64,000 nt of DNA, taken from the NCBI RefSeq assembly GCF_002356355.1, contig NZ_AP018052.1, forward strand, positions 124,001-188,000, read 5' to 3'. A program made the position numbers and the translations under genes. This document shows, piece by piece, positions 26,338 through 34,564 of the stretch (the stretch's first letter is position 1; each line of letters starts with the position of its first letter). Under the pieces are notes generated by a model. The model saw only the letters and a list, made by a program, of their open reading frames with translations, had not been told where the DNA came from and did not search any database. Source of the DNA: Thiohalobacter thiocyanaticus. Lineage in GTDB: Bacteria > Pseudomonadota > Gammaproteobacteria > Thiohalobacterales > Thiohalobacteraceae.

Positions 26338-29300
26338 TCCTGTCCGATCTCTCCATCACCCGGCCGGTCCTGGCCTCGGTGCTGTCGCTGCTGCTCATCG
26401 CCTTCGGGCTGATGTCCTTCGACCGCCTGCCCTTGCGCGAATATCCCGACATCGATCCGCCGGTGGTCTCGGTCGAGACCCTCTACCCGGGTGCGGCGGC
26501 CAACGTGGTGGAAAACCGCATCACCGAACTGATAGAGGACCGCATCTCGGGCGTGGAGGGCATCCGCTTCATCCAGTCGACCAGCGAGGATGGCCGCTCG
26601 GTGATCAACATCGAGTTCAGCACCGACCGCGACATCGACGCCGCCGCCAACGACGTGCGCGACCGGGTCTCGGGCGTGCTCGACGACCTGCCCGAGGAGG
26701 CCGACCCGCCGGAGATCCAGAAGGTCGACAGCAACGAAGACGTCATCATGTGGCTGAACCTCGCCGGCGAGGGCATGAGCGTGCCGGAGTTGACCGACTA
26801 CGCCGAGCGCTACCTGCTGGACCGCTTCTCGGCCCTGGACGGCGTGGCGCGGGTGCGGGTCGGCGGCGGCCAGAGCTATGCCATGCGCATCTGGCTCGAT
26901 CGTCAGGCGCTTGCCGCGCGCGACCTGACTGTCGCCGACGTCGAGGCCGCACTGCGCGCCGAGAACCTGGAACTGCCGGCCGGCAGCCTGGATTCCGCCC
27001 TGCGCCAGTTCACCGTACGCACCGAGCGCAGCTTCCGCACCGCCGAGGAGTTCCAGCGCCTGGTGCTGTCCCGCGGAAGCGACGGCCACCTGGTGCGGCT
27101 GGGCGATGTGGCCCGGGTCGAGCGCGGCACGGTCGAGGACCGGCTGTTCTTCCGCGGCAACGGCGTGCCCATGGTGGGCGTGGGTATCATCAAGCAGTCC
27201 ACCGCCAACACCCTGGCCGTGGCCGAGGCGGCCAAGGCCGAGATGGCGCGCATCAACGCCGGCCTGCCCGAGGGGCTGGCACTCAAGCAGAGCTATGACA
27301 GTTCGGTGTTCGTCTCCGGCGCCATCAACGAGGTCTACAAGACCCTGTTCATCGCCATCGGCATGGTGATCGGGGTGATCTACCTGTTCCTGGGCAGTGC
27401 GCGGGCCATGCTGGTGCCGGCGGTCACGGTACCGGTGTCGCTGGTGGCCACCTTCATGGTGCTGCTGGCGCTGAACTTCTCCATCAACATCTTCACCCTG
27501 CTGGCACTGGTGCTGGCCATCGGCCTGGTGGTCGACGACGCCATCGTGGTGATCGAGAACATCCACCGGCGCATCGAGCAGTACGGCGAGTCGCGCCTGG
27601 TGGCCGCCTTTCGCGGCACCCGCCAGGTCGGCTTCGCGGTCATCGCCACCACCATTGTGCTGATCTCGGTGTTCGTCCCCATCGCCTTCCTGCGCGGCGA
27701 CATCGGCCGGCTGTTCTCCGAGTTCGCCCTGACCATGGCCGCGGCGGTGGCCTTCTCCAGCTTCGTCGCACTCACCCTCTCGGCCATGCTGGCCTCCAAG
27801 CTGCTGCCTGAATCCGGCAGTCGGGCACGCCTGGCGCATGCCGTGGACCGCGCCTTCGACCGGGTGCGGCGCGGCTATCACGCCCTGCTGCAGGGCGCGC
27901 TCAATCACGCCTGGGCGGTGGGGCTGGTCTTCGCCGGCATCCTCGGCAGTTCATTGTGGCTGCTGGAGCGGATCCCGGACGAGTACGCCCCCAGGGAGGA
28001 CCGGGGCGTGTTCTACCTCATGGTCTCCGGACCGGAGGGCGCCTCCTATGATTACATCTCGACCTACATGACCGAGATCGAACGGCGCATGATGCCGCTG
28101 GTCGAGGCCGGCGAGATCAGCCGCCTGCTGGTGCGCGCCCCGCGCGCCTTCGGCAACTTCGAGATCTTCAACACCGGCATCGCCATCAATGTGCTCAGCG
28201 ACTGGTCGCAGCGCCGCTCGGCCTGGGACATCATGGACGACGCCCGCCAGCGGCTGTCGGACCTGCCCGGGGTGCGGGTGTTCCCGGTCATGCGCCAGGG
28301 CTTCGGGGCGCGGGTGCAGAAGCCGGTGCAGTTCGTCATCGGCGGCGGCACCTATGCGGAACTGGCCGAATGGCGCGACATCCTGGTGGAGAGAATCGAG
28401 GCCGACAATCCCGGCCTGGTGGGTCTCGACTGGGACTACAAGGAGACCAAGCCGCAGCTGCGAGTGGTGATCGACTACGACCGCGCCGCCGAACTGGGCG
28501 TGACCGTAGGCAGCATCGGCCGCACCCTGGAGTCCATGCTCGGCTCGCGCCGGGTGACGACCTATATCGACGCCGGCCAGGAATACGATGTCATCATCGA
28601 GGGCGAGCGCGAGAGCCAGCGCACCCCGAACGACATGGATAACATCTATGTGCGCTCCGAACGCAGCGGCCGCCTGATCCCGCTCGCCAACCTGGTGCAG
28701 CTGGAGGAGTTCGCCGACTCGCTCAGTCTCAACCGCTACAACCGGGTGCGCTCCATCACCCTGGAGGCGAACCTGGCCGAGGGCGCGGCGCTGGGCCAGG
28801 TGCTTGACCGGCTCGAGGCCATGGCGCGCGAGCACCTGCCGGGCAGCGTCATCATCGACTACAAGGGCCAGTCGCGCGACTACAAGTTCGCCGGCGACTC
28901 CATCCTGTTCGCCTTCATCCTCGGCATCGCGGTGGTGTTCCTGGTGCTGGCCGCCCAGTTCGAGAGCTGGGTCCATCCGCTGGTGATCATCTTCACCGTG
29001 CCGCTGGCCATGGTCGGCGCCCTGCTGGGGCTCTACTTCTCCGGCCAGACGCTCAACCTCTACAGCCAGATCGGCCTGATCATGCTGGTGGGTCTGGCGG
29101 CCAAGAACGGCATCCTGATCGTGGAATTCGCCAACCAGCTGCGCGATGCCGGCCAGCCGTTCCGCGAGGCGCTGGTGGAGGCCGCCGACACCCGCCTGCG
29201 CCCGATCATCATGACCGGCATCACCACCGCCGCCGGCTCACTGCCGCTGCTGCTGTCCAGCGGTGCCGGCAGCGAGACCCGCACCGTGATCGGCACCGTC

Positions 29301-29441
29301 ATCATGGCCGGCATCCTGTCGGCGACCCTGTTCACCCTGTTCGTGGTGCCGGTGGCCTACGACCGCCTGGCCCGGCGCACCGGCTCCCCGCAGCGGGTAC
29401 AGCGGCGGCTGGAGGCGGAACTGGCGAAGGAAGAGAAATGA
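26334..29441 (+). CDS. RND multidrug efflux pump (AcrB/MexF-like)
   Basis: 1035 aa inner-membrane proton antiporter of the HAE1 type. Twelve membrane spans and two large periplasmic loops: N-terminal LSITRPVLASVLSLLLIAFG, and TM4 GLVVDDAIVVIENIHR with the paired Asp of the proton relay. The second half repeats the plan (FLVLAAQFESWVHPLVI, LVGLAAKNGILIVEFANQLR). Drug specificity cannot be read. Together with the preceding adaptor it forms a two-gene operon ending directly at the island border. Confidence 0.95.
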   Translation: MILSDLSITRPVLASVLSLLLIAFGLMSFDRLPLREYPDIDPPVVSVETLYPGAAANVVENRITELIEDRISGVEGIRFIQSTSEDGRSVINIEFSTDRDIDAAANDVRDRVSGVLDDLPEEADPPEIQKVDSNEDVIMWLNLAGEGMSVPELTDYAERYLLDRFSALDGVARVRVGGGQSYAMRIWLDRQALAARDLTVADVEAALRAENLELPAGSLDSALRQFTVRTERSFRTAEEFQRLVLSRGSDGHLVRLGDVARVERGTVEDRLFFRGNGVPMVGVGIIKQSTANTLAVAEAAKAEMARINAGLPEGLALKQSYDSSVFVSGAINEVYKTLFIAIGMVIGVIYLFLGSARAMLVPAVTVPVSLVATFMVLLALNFSINIFTLLALVLAIGLVVDDAIVVIENIHRRIEQYGESRLVAAFRGTRQVGFAVIATTIVLISVFVPIAFLRGDIGRLFSEFALTMAAAVAFSSFVALTLSAMLASKLLPESGSRARLAHAVDRAFDRVRRGYHALLQGALNHAWAVGLVFAGILGSSLWLLERIPDEYAPREDRGVFYLMVSGPEGASYDYISTYMTEIERRMMPLVEAGEISRLLVRAPRAFGNFEIFNTGIAINVLSDWSQRRSAWDIMDDARQRLSDLPGVRVFPVMRQGFGARVQKPVQFVIGGGTYAELAEWRDILVERIEADNPGLVGLDWDYKETKPQLRVVIDYDRAAELGVTVGSIGRTLESMLGSRRVTTYIDAGQEYDVIIEGERESQRTPNDMDNIYVRSERSGRLIPLANLVQLEEFADSLSLNRYNRVRSITLEANLAEGAALGQVLDRLEAMAREHLPGSVIIDYKGQSRDYKFAGDSILFAFILGIAVVFLVLAAQFESWVHPLVIIFTVPLAMVGALLGLYFSGQTLNLYSQIGLIMLVGLAAKNGILIVEFANQLRDAGQPFREALVEAADTRLRPIIMTGITTAAGSLPLLLSSGAGSETRTVIGTVIMAGILSATLFTLFVVPVAYDRLARRTGSPQRVQRRLEAELAKEEK

Positions 29442-29449
29442 GTGGGAAT

Positions 29450-29465
29450 TGGCGCGCCCGAAGGG
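29450..29465. repeat. Candidate far-end attachment site of the island (16-bp tRNA-Arg 3'-end copy)
   Basis: TGGCGCGCCCGAAGGG is identical to positions 39470-39485, the CCA end and acceptor/T-arm start of the tRNA-Arg gene. It lies 8 bp after the RND stop codon. The following CGAAGGGGTGAGCG also occurs at about 47575, inside another repeat, so chance or repeat-derived similarity is possible. Confidence 0.45.
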
Positions 29466-29731
29466 GTGAGCGGGACCGTTCGTCCAGGGGACGAACGCAG
29501 CCCGGCGAACGCCCCGCAGGGGCCGGGAATCGCGAGGGTGCGGCAATGGAATTGGCGCGCCCTCCGGAAGGACAGCGGGGGTACAACACGGGACAGAGAA
29601 CCTGGACCGGCTGTGTGCGTTCTTTGACTGCAAAATCCAAGACTTGGTGGAATACGTGTCGAAAGAAAACGTCCTAAAAGAGGATTAGAAACACCTAAAA
29701 GCCCCCGCGGCCATCACGACGCCTTGCAGAG
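29466..29731. other. Island left margin, mosaic intergenic sequence
   Basis: GC-rich repeat-like sequence with hairpins (GTTCGTCCAGGGGACGAAC, CCCCGCAGGGGC) and a second GGAATTGGCGCGCCC at about 29547. It changes near 29580 to AT-richer sequence that holds the 3' end of a regulator-like frame. No intact gene. Confidence 0.5.
29578..29688 (+). pseudogene. 3' remnant of a small Cro/CI-type HTH regulator
   Basis: An open stretch ending in TAG at 29686 encodes HGTENLDRLCAFFDCKIQDL followed by VEYVSKEN, which looks like the C-terminal end of small XRE regulators (typically LDKLCxxLxCxxGDLLEY). The DNA-recognition helices are missing; upstream is unrelated GC-rich repeat sequence. A remnant of a regulator cut by the formation of the island border. 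Confidence 0.5.
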
Positions 29732-30172
29732 TCATACAGATTTTACTAGTTGATCGATACGCTCAGAAACTGCCTCAAGGTCTTGTTTAATTTCGTGTTC
29801 CCAGACATGTACGACCCGCCAGCCCATCGCTCTCAACGTTTGGTCAACCTCTGCGTCTCTCCGGATATTGCGCGCAATCTTGGCAGCCCAGTATTCCTGA
29901 TTGGTCTTCGGCATAGTTCCATGCAGAGGGCAGCCATGCCAAAAACAGCCGTCCACAAACACCACAATCTTTCGCTGCGTAAAGACTATGTCGGGGTGCC
30001 CCGGGAGCTGCAGGTGGAGCCTGTATCGCAATCCTCGCTGCCAAAGAGCGCGCCTCAATGCCACCTCAGGCCCTGTGTTGCGTTGCTTTACTCGGCCCAT
30101 GAGCCGGCTCCTTTCCGGAGTGGTCTTCAACGCTGACCGCTTCTTGGGCGCTCCTTTCTTTCTCTTGTACAA
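29732..30172 (-). CDS. vsr: Very short patch repair endonuclease Vsr
   Basis: 146 aa if the TTG at 30172 is used. An ATG at 30100 would cut off the conserved TPERSRLMGRVKQRNTGPE segment, so a non-ATG start upstream is more likely. Vsr nicks next to T in T:G mismatches that arise when 5-methylcytosine deaminates. Family landmarks: PGHPDIVFTQRKIVVFVDGC with the catalytic Asp in PDIVF, FWHGCPLH (zinc ligands) and WRVVHVWEHEI. The cytosine methyltransferase it would serve is at the other end of the same island. Divergent from the sigma-factor gene, with about 75 bp between. Confidence 0.88.
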   Translation of the reverse strand: MYKRKKGAPKKRSALKTTPERSRLMGRVKQRNTGPEVALRRALWQRGLRYRLHLQLPGHPDIVFTQRKIVVFVDGCFWHGCPLHGTMPKTNQEYWAAKIARNIRRDAEVDQTLRAMGWRVVHVWEHEIKQDLEAVSERIDQLVKSV

Positions 30173-30178
30173 TCTCGC

Positions 30179-30207
30179 TTGGCCTATTATTCCCGGTCGA
30201 TTAGTAT
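30179..30207 (+). promoter_or_regulatory. Candidate promoter of the sigma-drmA-drmB operon
   Basis: TTGGCC (30179-30184), a 17-bp spacer and TAGTAT (30202-30207), about 40 bp before the sigma-factor ATG, in the short divergent region with vsr. Match is moderate. Confidence 0.35.
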
Positions 30208-30247
30208 TCAGGGTAACGCACGCAAATGGCAAATAGGGCAATAAGGA

Positions 30248-31486
30248 ATGCCAGGGACAGAAATCACCACTTCCGAAGCAGAGGATTCCTCAAAAACCCA
30301 AGAGCGCGCGCGTCAGGCTGCTGAGGCACTGATTGACGACTATCATCGCCAAGGTGGGTGCCTTGAATTAGCGCAAGTAGAGCGAATACTGGACCGAAGG
30401 GCGCTTGATTCGGATGAGTGTCAATACGTCTATGAATACCTCGAAGAGAAAAACATTGACATTCTGCTCCCTGAAGATGAAGAAGACGAAGACGATGACT
30501 TAGACGAAGAAGAAATCTCACTCTACGATTCCACGAAAAATATTAAAACCAGTTCACCGATACTAGATTGGCTCCAGCCCGTTTCCCGCGCGGCGCCCTT
30601 GCTGACACCGGAGCAGGAGGTAGAGCTAGGCCGCCAAATTGCTTTAGGACGAATCGTCCAAGCCGAAAGTGACGTCCAAAGCCCCTCAGTCACCCCCCAC
30701 GGTCGATTGATGATCGTTCGTGCCGAACAAGCGCGTGTTCGCATGATGTTAGCGAATCTCCGTCTTGTCGTGAGCATTGCAAGGAAGTATCTAGGAGGCT
30801 CTGGTCTAGATATCGATGACTTAATCCAGGAGGGTGTAATCGGACTCATGTCTGCGGTCGAAAAGTTCGATCACACACTAGGCTACCGATTCTCTACCTA
30901 CGCAACCTGGTGGATCCGACAAGCGATAACCCGCGCGATCGCCAACACCGGAAGAACTGTTCGATTCCCCGTTCATATTGACATTAAAGTACGTAGGTTA
31001 CGACGGGCTGCTCGCTGGTTACGTCACATTAATGATGGTCGCCGGCCATCCCTATTCGAACTCGAACAGGAGCTTGCGTGGGATCGCGCCACGATCAAAG
31101 CTATTTGGGATCTTGCTGACACCTATGCGGTTTCAATCTACGAAGGTGAAGAAAGGGACGACCGAACATCGATCATTGAGTCGCTCACAAGCGACGAACC
31201 CGGTCCGGATGCCGCTCTTGAGGAACGCGAACGCTCTGATTATTTATATCAATTGCTCGAAGGACTCACTCCTCGTGAGAAAGAAGTACTGGCACTAAGG
31301 TACGGACTTGACACGAATCAAGAGTGGACTCTCGAAATGATCGGCCAGAAACTCGGGGTAACGCGCGAGCGCATTCGACAGATCCAAAACAAGGCCATCG
31401 AGAAGCTTTCGCGCAGCGCAAAGCGGGAAGCCAATGAACTCGACGCCAGTTTATCAAAAGCCATAACCTCGCCGGAATCCCACTAA
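30248..31486 (+). CDS. RpoD-like sigma-70 factor encoded in a defence island
   Basis: 412 aa with the full primary-sigma layout. Residues 20-75 resemble region 1.1 (LIDDYHRQGGCLELAQVERI), followed by a very acidic linker (DEEDEDDDLDEEE, 77-89). Region 1.2 is near 115-137, region 2 near 165-243 with KFDHTLGYRFSTYATWWIRQ (-10 recognition), region 3 near 245-300, and region 4 near 337-395 with TLEMIGQKLGVTRERIRQIQ (-35 recognition). Much shorter than host RpoD, lacking the long non-conserved region. It ends 15 bp before the DrmA-like helicase gene, so it is the leader gene of that operon. A sigma factor is not part of described DISARM loci that I know. Confidence 0.9.
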   Translation: MPGTEITTSEAEDSSKTQERARQAAEALIDDYHRQGGCLELAQVERILDRRALDSDECQYVYEYLEEKNIDILLPEDEEDEDDDLDEEEISLYDSTKNIKTSSPILDWLQPVSRAAPLLTPEQEVELGRQIALGRIVQAESDVQSPSVTPHGRLMIVRAEQARVRMMLANLRLVVSIARKYLGGSGLDIDDLIQEGVIGLMSAVEKFDHTLGYRFSTYATWWIRQAITRAIANTGRTVRFPVHIDIKVRRLRRAARWLRHINDGRRPSLFELEQELAWDRATIKAIWDLADTYAVSIYEGEERDDRTSIIESLTSDEPGPDAALEERERSDYLYQLLEGLTPREKEVLALRYGLDTNQEWTLEMIGQKLGVTRERIRQIQNKAIEKLSRSAKREANELDASLSKAITSPESH

Positions 31487-31501
31487 GTATCGAGTACGGA
31501 C

Positions 31502-34500
31502 ATGGAAATCTACGAAGCTGCCGAGCGGTTTATAGGATGGATGGAACGACGGGTAGTAACAGCTGCCCGCGGCGACAACTTCCAAGAATTAGATGTGGAG
31601 CCATCTGGTAAGTTTTGGCTGGGTCGTTTGGCGTCGGAAGAATACGTTGAACTAAACAAGCTGGGAGAGAGAGGCGAACGCCTTGCGCCTTGTGCAATAG
31701 GAATTCGCCTACGACCCATGGGCCAGGGACACCTTAGGTTTTCCGTAAAAGTTTCGTTCAGTGTATGGCTCAAAGAGGATGACGGTAGATGGAGGAAGCA
31801 CGGCCCCGTCAATGAAACGATTTCCGTCTCATTGCCGCTCGACGATGAAACAAGGGAAAAAACCTTCGGCCGCGACATTCTAGCCCAAGCAGCGACCAGA
31901 GCGACTGGAGAGGCAGGATACATGCCCGAAATCCGCACAGAAGTGGTTTCTTTGCCCGGGGCACCTGATGAACTCGTTGTAAGCTTGGTCAATGCTACGC
32001 CAAAGGAAGTAGCCGCTCTGTCAGATGTAAACCTCTTCGAGTGCTGGATTGAAATCGACGGCATTGAAACGACTCCGTACGCACTAGAGGCCCTCCCCGA
32101 CTCCTTCCGATATAACCGAGACATACCTGCATATGGGATCAATTGTGGAATAGAGACGCGTTCTCCCGGAGTATTCCGCACCACCGATGTGGTCTCGGCG
32201 GAAAAAAGCAGGCCGCAATACTGGTCAGCGCCTACAGATCAACCCGATTTCTCCTTCGAGACACTTTCGACGAACCCGCTTATTCCTGCACGGGCCTTAT
32301 TGGAGGCCTTGAGCGCATGGGGCGAAGCATCATGGAGCGCCGAAAGCCTGGATGAACGACAACATGTTCATGAATGGACCAGTGAGATGCGGTCTCAGGC
32401 AGACGGCGAAGCCAATCAATTCAAGCACGAACTGGACAGGCTACGCGAAGGCATTGAGCTCCTTGAGACTGATGCGACACTGGAAAGAGCATTTCGCCTC
32501 GCAAATCGATCCATCAAGTATTCGTCCTCGGGAAAGTATGAGGGTTGGCGCCCATTTCAGCTGGCTTTTCTTCTGTCAAACCTTTCTTCAATCGTGGATT
32601 CTAAGCAGGAGCCGGAAACAGCCGATATTGTTTGGTTCGCGACTGGCGGGGGCAAGACCGAGACATATCTCGGATTGATTGTCACTGCTGCACTGTACGA
32701 TCGTCTCACTGGTAAGCTCTCAGGTGTCACCGCTTGGAGCCGTTTCCCATTGCGGATGCTGTCACTGCAGCAGACCCAGCGTTTCGCAGATGCTATAGCT
32801 GGGGCGGAACTGGTACGTCGCGAAGAGAACATCCCGGGCGACCCATTTTCCGTGGGGTTCCTTGTTGGACAAGGGGCGACTCCGAACAGAGTTCGTCCGG
32901 ATCCACCCGCAAGCGACCCAGTTGATCCTGATGACCCGAACATGCCGGCCCGGTATCAGGTACTCTCTAAATGCCCATTTTGCCACCAAGATTCGATCCA
33001 AATGGGATTTAATCGGCGATCTTGGAAGCTCGATCATCGCTGTACGAACGACACTTGCGCCTGGGGCCACAATGCGCTCCCCTTCTATGTGGTAGATGAA
33101 GAAATTTACAGATTTCTTCCTACTGTCATCGTTGGCACGTTAGACAAAGCCGCATCGATATCTATGCAGGCCGCCATGCGCGGCCTCGTAGGCGCACCCG
33201 CCGGCAAGTGCTCTATCCAAGGCCATGGATACACCTATGCGCCACGAAGCAGTAGACCGAAGGGCTGTTTAGTTCCGGGATGTCGCGCTGAATCAGAAGC
33301 TCTAGACCAGGCGCCAGAACGCTTTGGCCCGACATTCCGTTTGCAGGACGAACTCCATTTGCTCCGAGACAGCCTTGGTGCCGTGGACTCGCATTACGAA
33401 GCCCTGTATGACGACCTACAGCAATCGATCTGCGGGCGAAAACCGAAAATCCTGGCGTCTTCGGCGACGCTAACGGGGTACGAAAAACAAGTGGATGTAT
33501 TGTATCGCCGAAAGGCGAGGGTTTTTCCGCTACCGGGGCCCTCGACGGACGAGGGTTTTTGGACCTCTGCATCGAATAAACTCATGAGACGCTATGTCTC
33601 CTTGGCGCCACGAGGCGTGACACTTGAATACGCGGTCGACAGGACTCTAACCGAGCTACAGCTCGCGATCAGAGAGTTCATCGACAACCCCGGCCCAATA
33701 TGCGACGAGATCGGCATTGAACGACGATTTGTTGATCAACTCATTCTAATCTACGGGACAGACGTAGTTTACGGGAATAATTTGCGTGACCTGGATGCGG
33801 TGATGCGCTCGCTTGAAACCCAGGTCCGCGTAGGAGAGGACAAGACCGTCAAGACCGCATCGTTGACCAGCAAACTTCCCTTTGACGAGGTCAGAAAAAC
33901 GCTTTCACGTCTCGAGCAACCTGAGACGGACTTTGAAGATCGCCTACATGTAATCACAGCATCATCAATGATGTCACATGGCGTCGATATTGAACGTCTC
34001 AATAAGATGGTCATGCTCGGGTTACCGCTAGGAACGGCGGAATTTATCCAAGCGACGGCTCGTGTCGGACGAACTTGGCCAGGGCTTGTAATCGTGATCC
34101 CGAAAATGGCGAGAGAACGGGACGCAGGGGTATATCGGTCTTTTGGAAAATTTGTCGAACAAGGCGACCGATTCGTCGAACCGATACCGATCACGCGGCG
34201 GAGTAAACGGGTCCTCGAACGCACAGTATCGGGACTTGAACTTGCTCGTATATTGGCAATACACGAACCAGAAGCTAATGGGTCTCTGACAACGGTCGCG
34301 AAGCTCCGTGAGTTCGAAGCTAAAGGCGACATTACCCGCGAGCACGAATTGTCTTCACTCGTTCGAATGCTTCAGTTGAGCGAGGCGCTTGACCTCCCCT
34401 TAAAAAATGAACTCGAAGCTTGGATTGACGACTTTTTCCACAACCTCCGCGATCCTGGCGGCACGTTCCGTTACCCGTCTGACCTTTCCCCGACAGGGGA

Positions 34501-34564
34501 TCCAATGCTTTCACTCCGAGATGTCGAAGAACAAGTCCCCGTCTATGGAGAGGAACTGGGATGA
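31502..34564 (+). CDS. drmA: DISARM-type helicase, DrmA-like
   Basis: 1020 aa. SF2 helicase motifs: Walker A FATGGGKTETYLG (residues 379-391), Walker B variant QDELHLL (615-621), ASSATL (652-657), and motif VI QATARVGRTWPG (850-861). A four-cysteine zinc site lies at 491-519 (CPFC...C...C). The N-terminal 350 residues are a long non-helicase region, as in DrmA. The DELH form and the adjoining DUF1998 gene point to DrmA, the helicase core of the DISARM anti-phage system. Its stop overlaps the drmB-like start (ATGA, 34561-34564). Composition is clearly AT-richer than the core genes. Confidence 0.85.
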   Translation: MEIYEAAERFIGWMERRVVTAARGDNFQELDVEPSGKFWLGRLASEEYVELNKLGERGERLAPCAIGIRLRPMGQGHLRFSVKVSFSVWLKEDDGRWRKHGPVNETISVSLPLDDETREKTFGRDILAQAATRATGEAGYMPEIRTEVVSLPGAPDELVVSLVNATPKEVAALSDVNLFECWIEIDGIETTPYALEALPDSFRYNRDIPAYGINCGIETRSPGVFRTTDVVSAEKSRPQYWSAPTDQPDFSFETLSTNPLIPARALLEALSAWGEASWSAESLDERQHVHEWTSEMRSQADGEANQFKHELDRLREGIELLETDATLERAFRLANRSIKYSSSGKYEGWRPFQLAFLLSNLSSIVDSKQEPETADIVWFATGGGKTETYLGLIVTAALYDRLTGKLSGVTAWSRFPLRMLSLQQTQRFADAIAGAELVRREENIPGDPFSVGFLVGQGATPNRVRPDPPASDPVDPDDPNMPARYQVLSKCPFCHQDSIQMGFNRRSWKLDHRCTNDTCAWGHNALPFYVVDEEIYRFLPTVIVGTLDKAASISMQAAMRGLVGAPAGKCSIQGHGYTYAPRSSRPKGCLVPGCRAESEALDQAPERFGPTFRLQDELHLLRDSLGAVDSHYEALYDDLQQSICGRKPKILASSATLTGYEKQVDVLYRRKARVFPLPGPSTDEGFWTSASNKLMRRYVSLAPRGVTLEYAVDRTLTELQLAIREFIDNPGPICDEIGIERRFVDQLILIYGTDVVYGNNLRDLDAVMRSLETQVRVGEDKTVKTASLTSKLPFDEVRKTLSRLEQPETDFEDRLHVITASSMMSHGVDIERLNKMVMLGLPLGTAEFIQATARVGRTWPGLVIVIPKMARERDAGVYRSFGKFVEQGDRFVEPIPITRRSKRVLERTVSGLELARILAIHEPEANGSLTTVAKLREFEAKGDITREHELSSLVRMLQLSEALDLPLKNELEAWIDDFFHNLRDPGGTFRYPSDLSPTGDPMLSLRDVEEQVPVYGEELG

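Noticed and set aside
25566-27908. 780-aa open frame antisense to the RND operon
   Set aside because: Shadow frame; composition is repetitive and no motif is present, while the plus strand encodes a clear adaptor and pump.
29547-29560. Second GGAATTGGCGCGCCC copy as an att site
   Set aside because: Only about 10 bases match the tRNA end; the palindromic GGCGCGCC core alone is not informative in GC-rich DNA.
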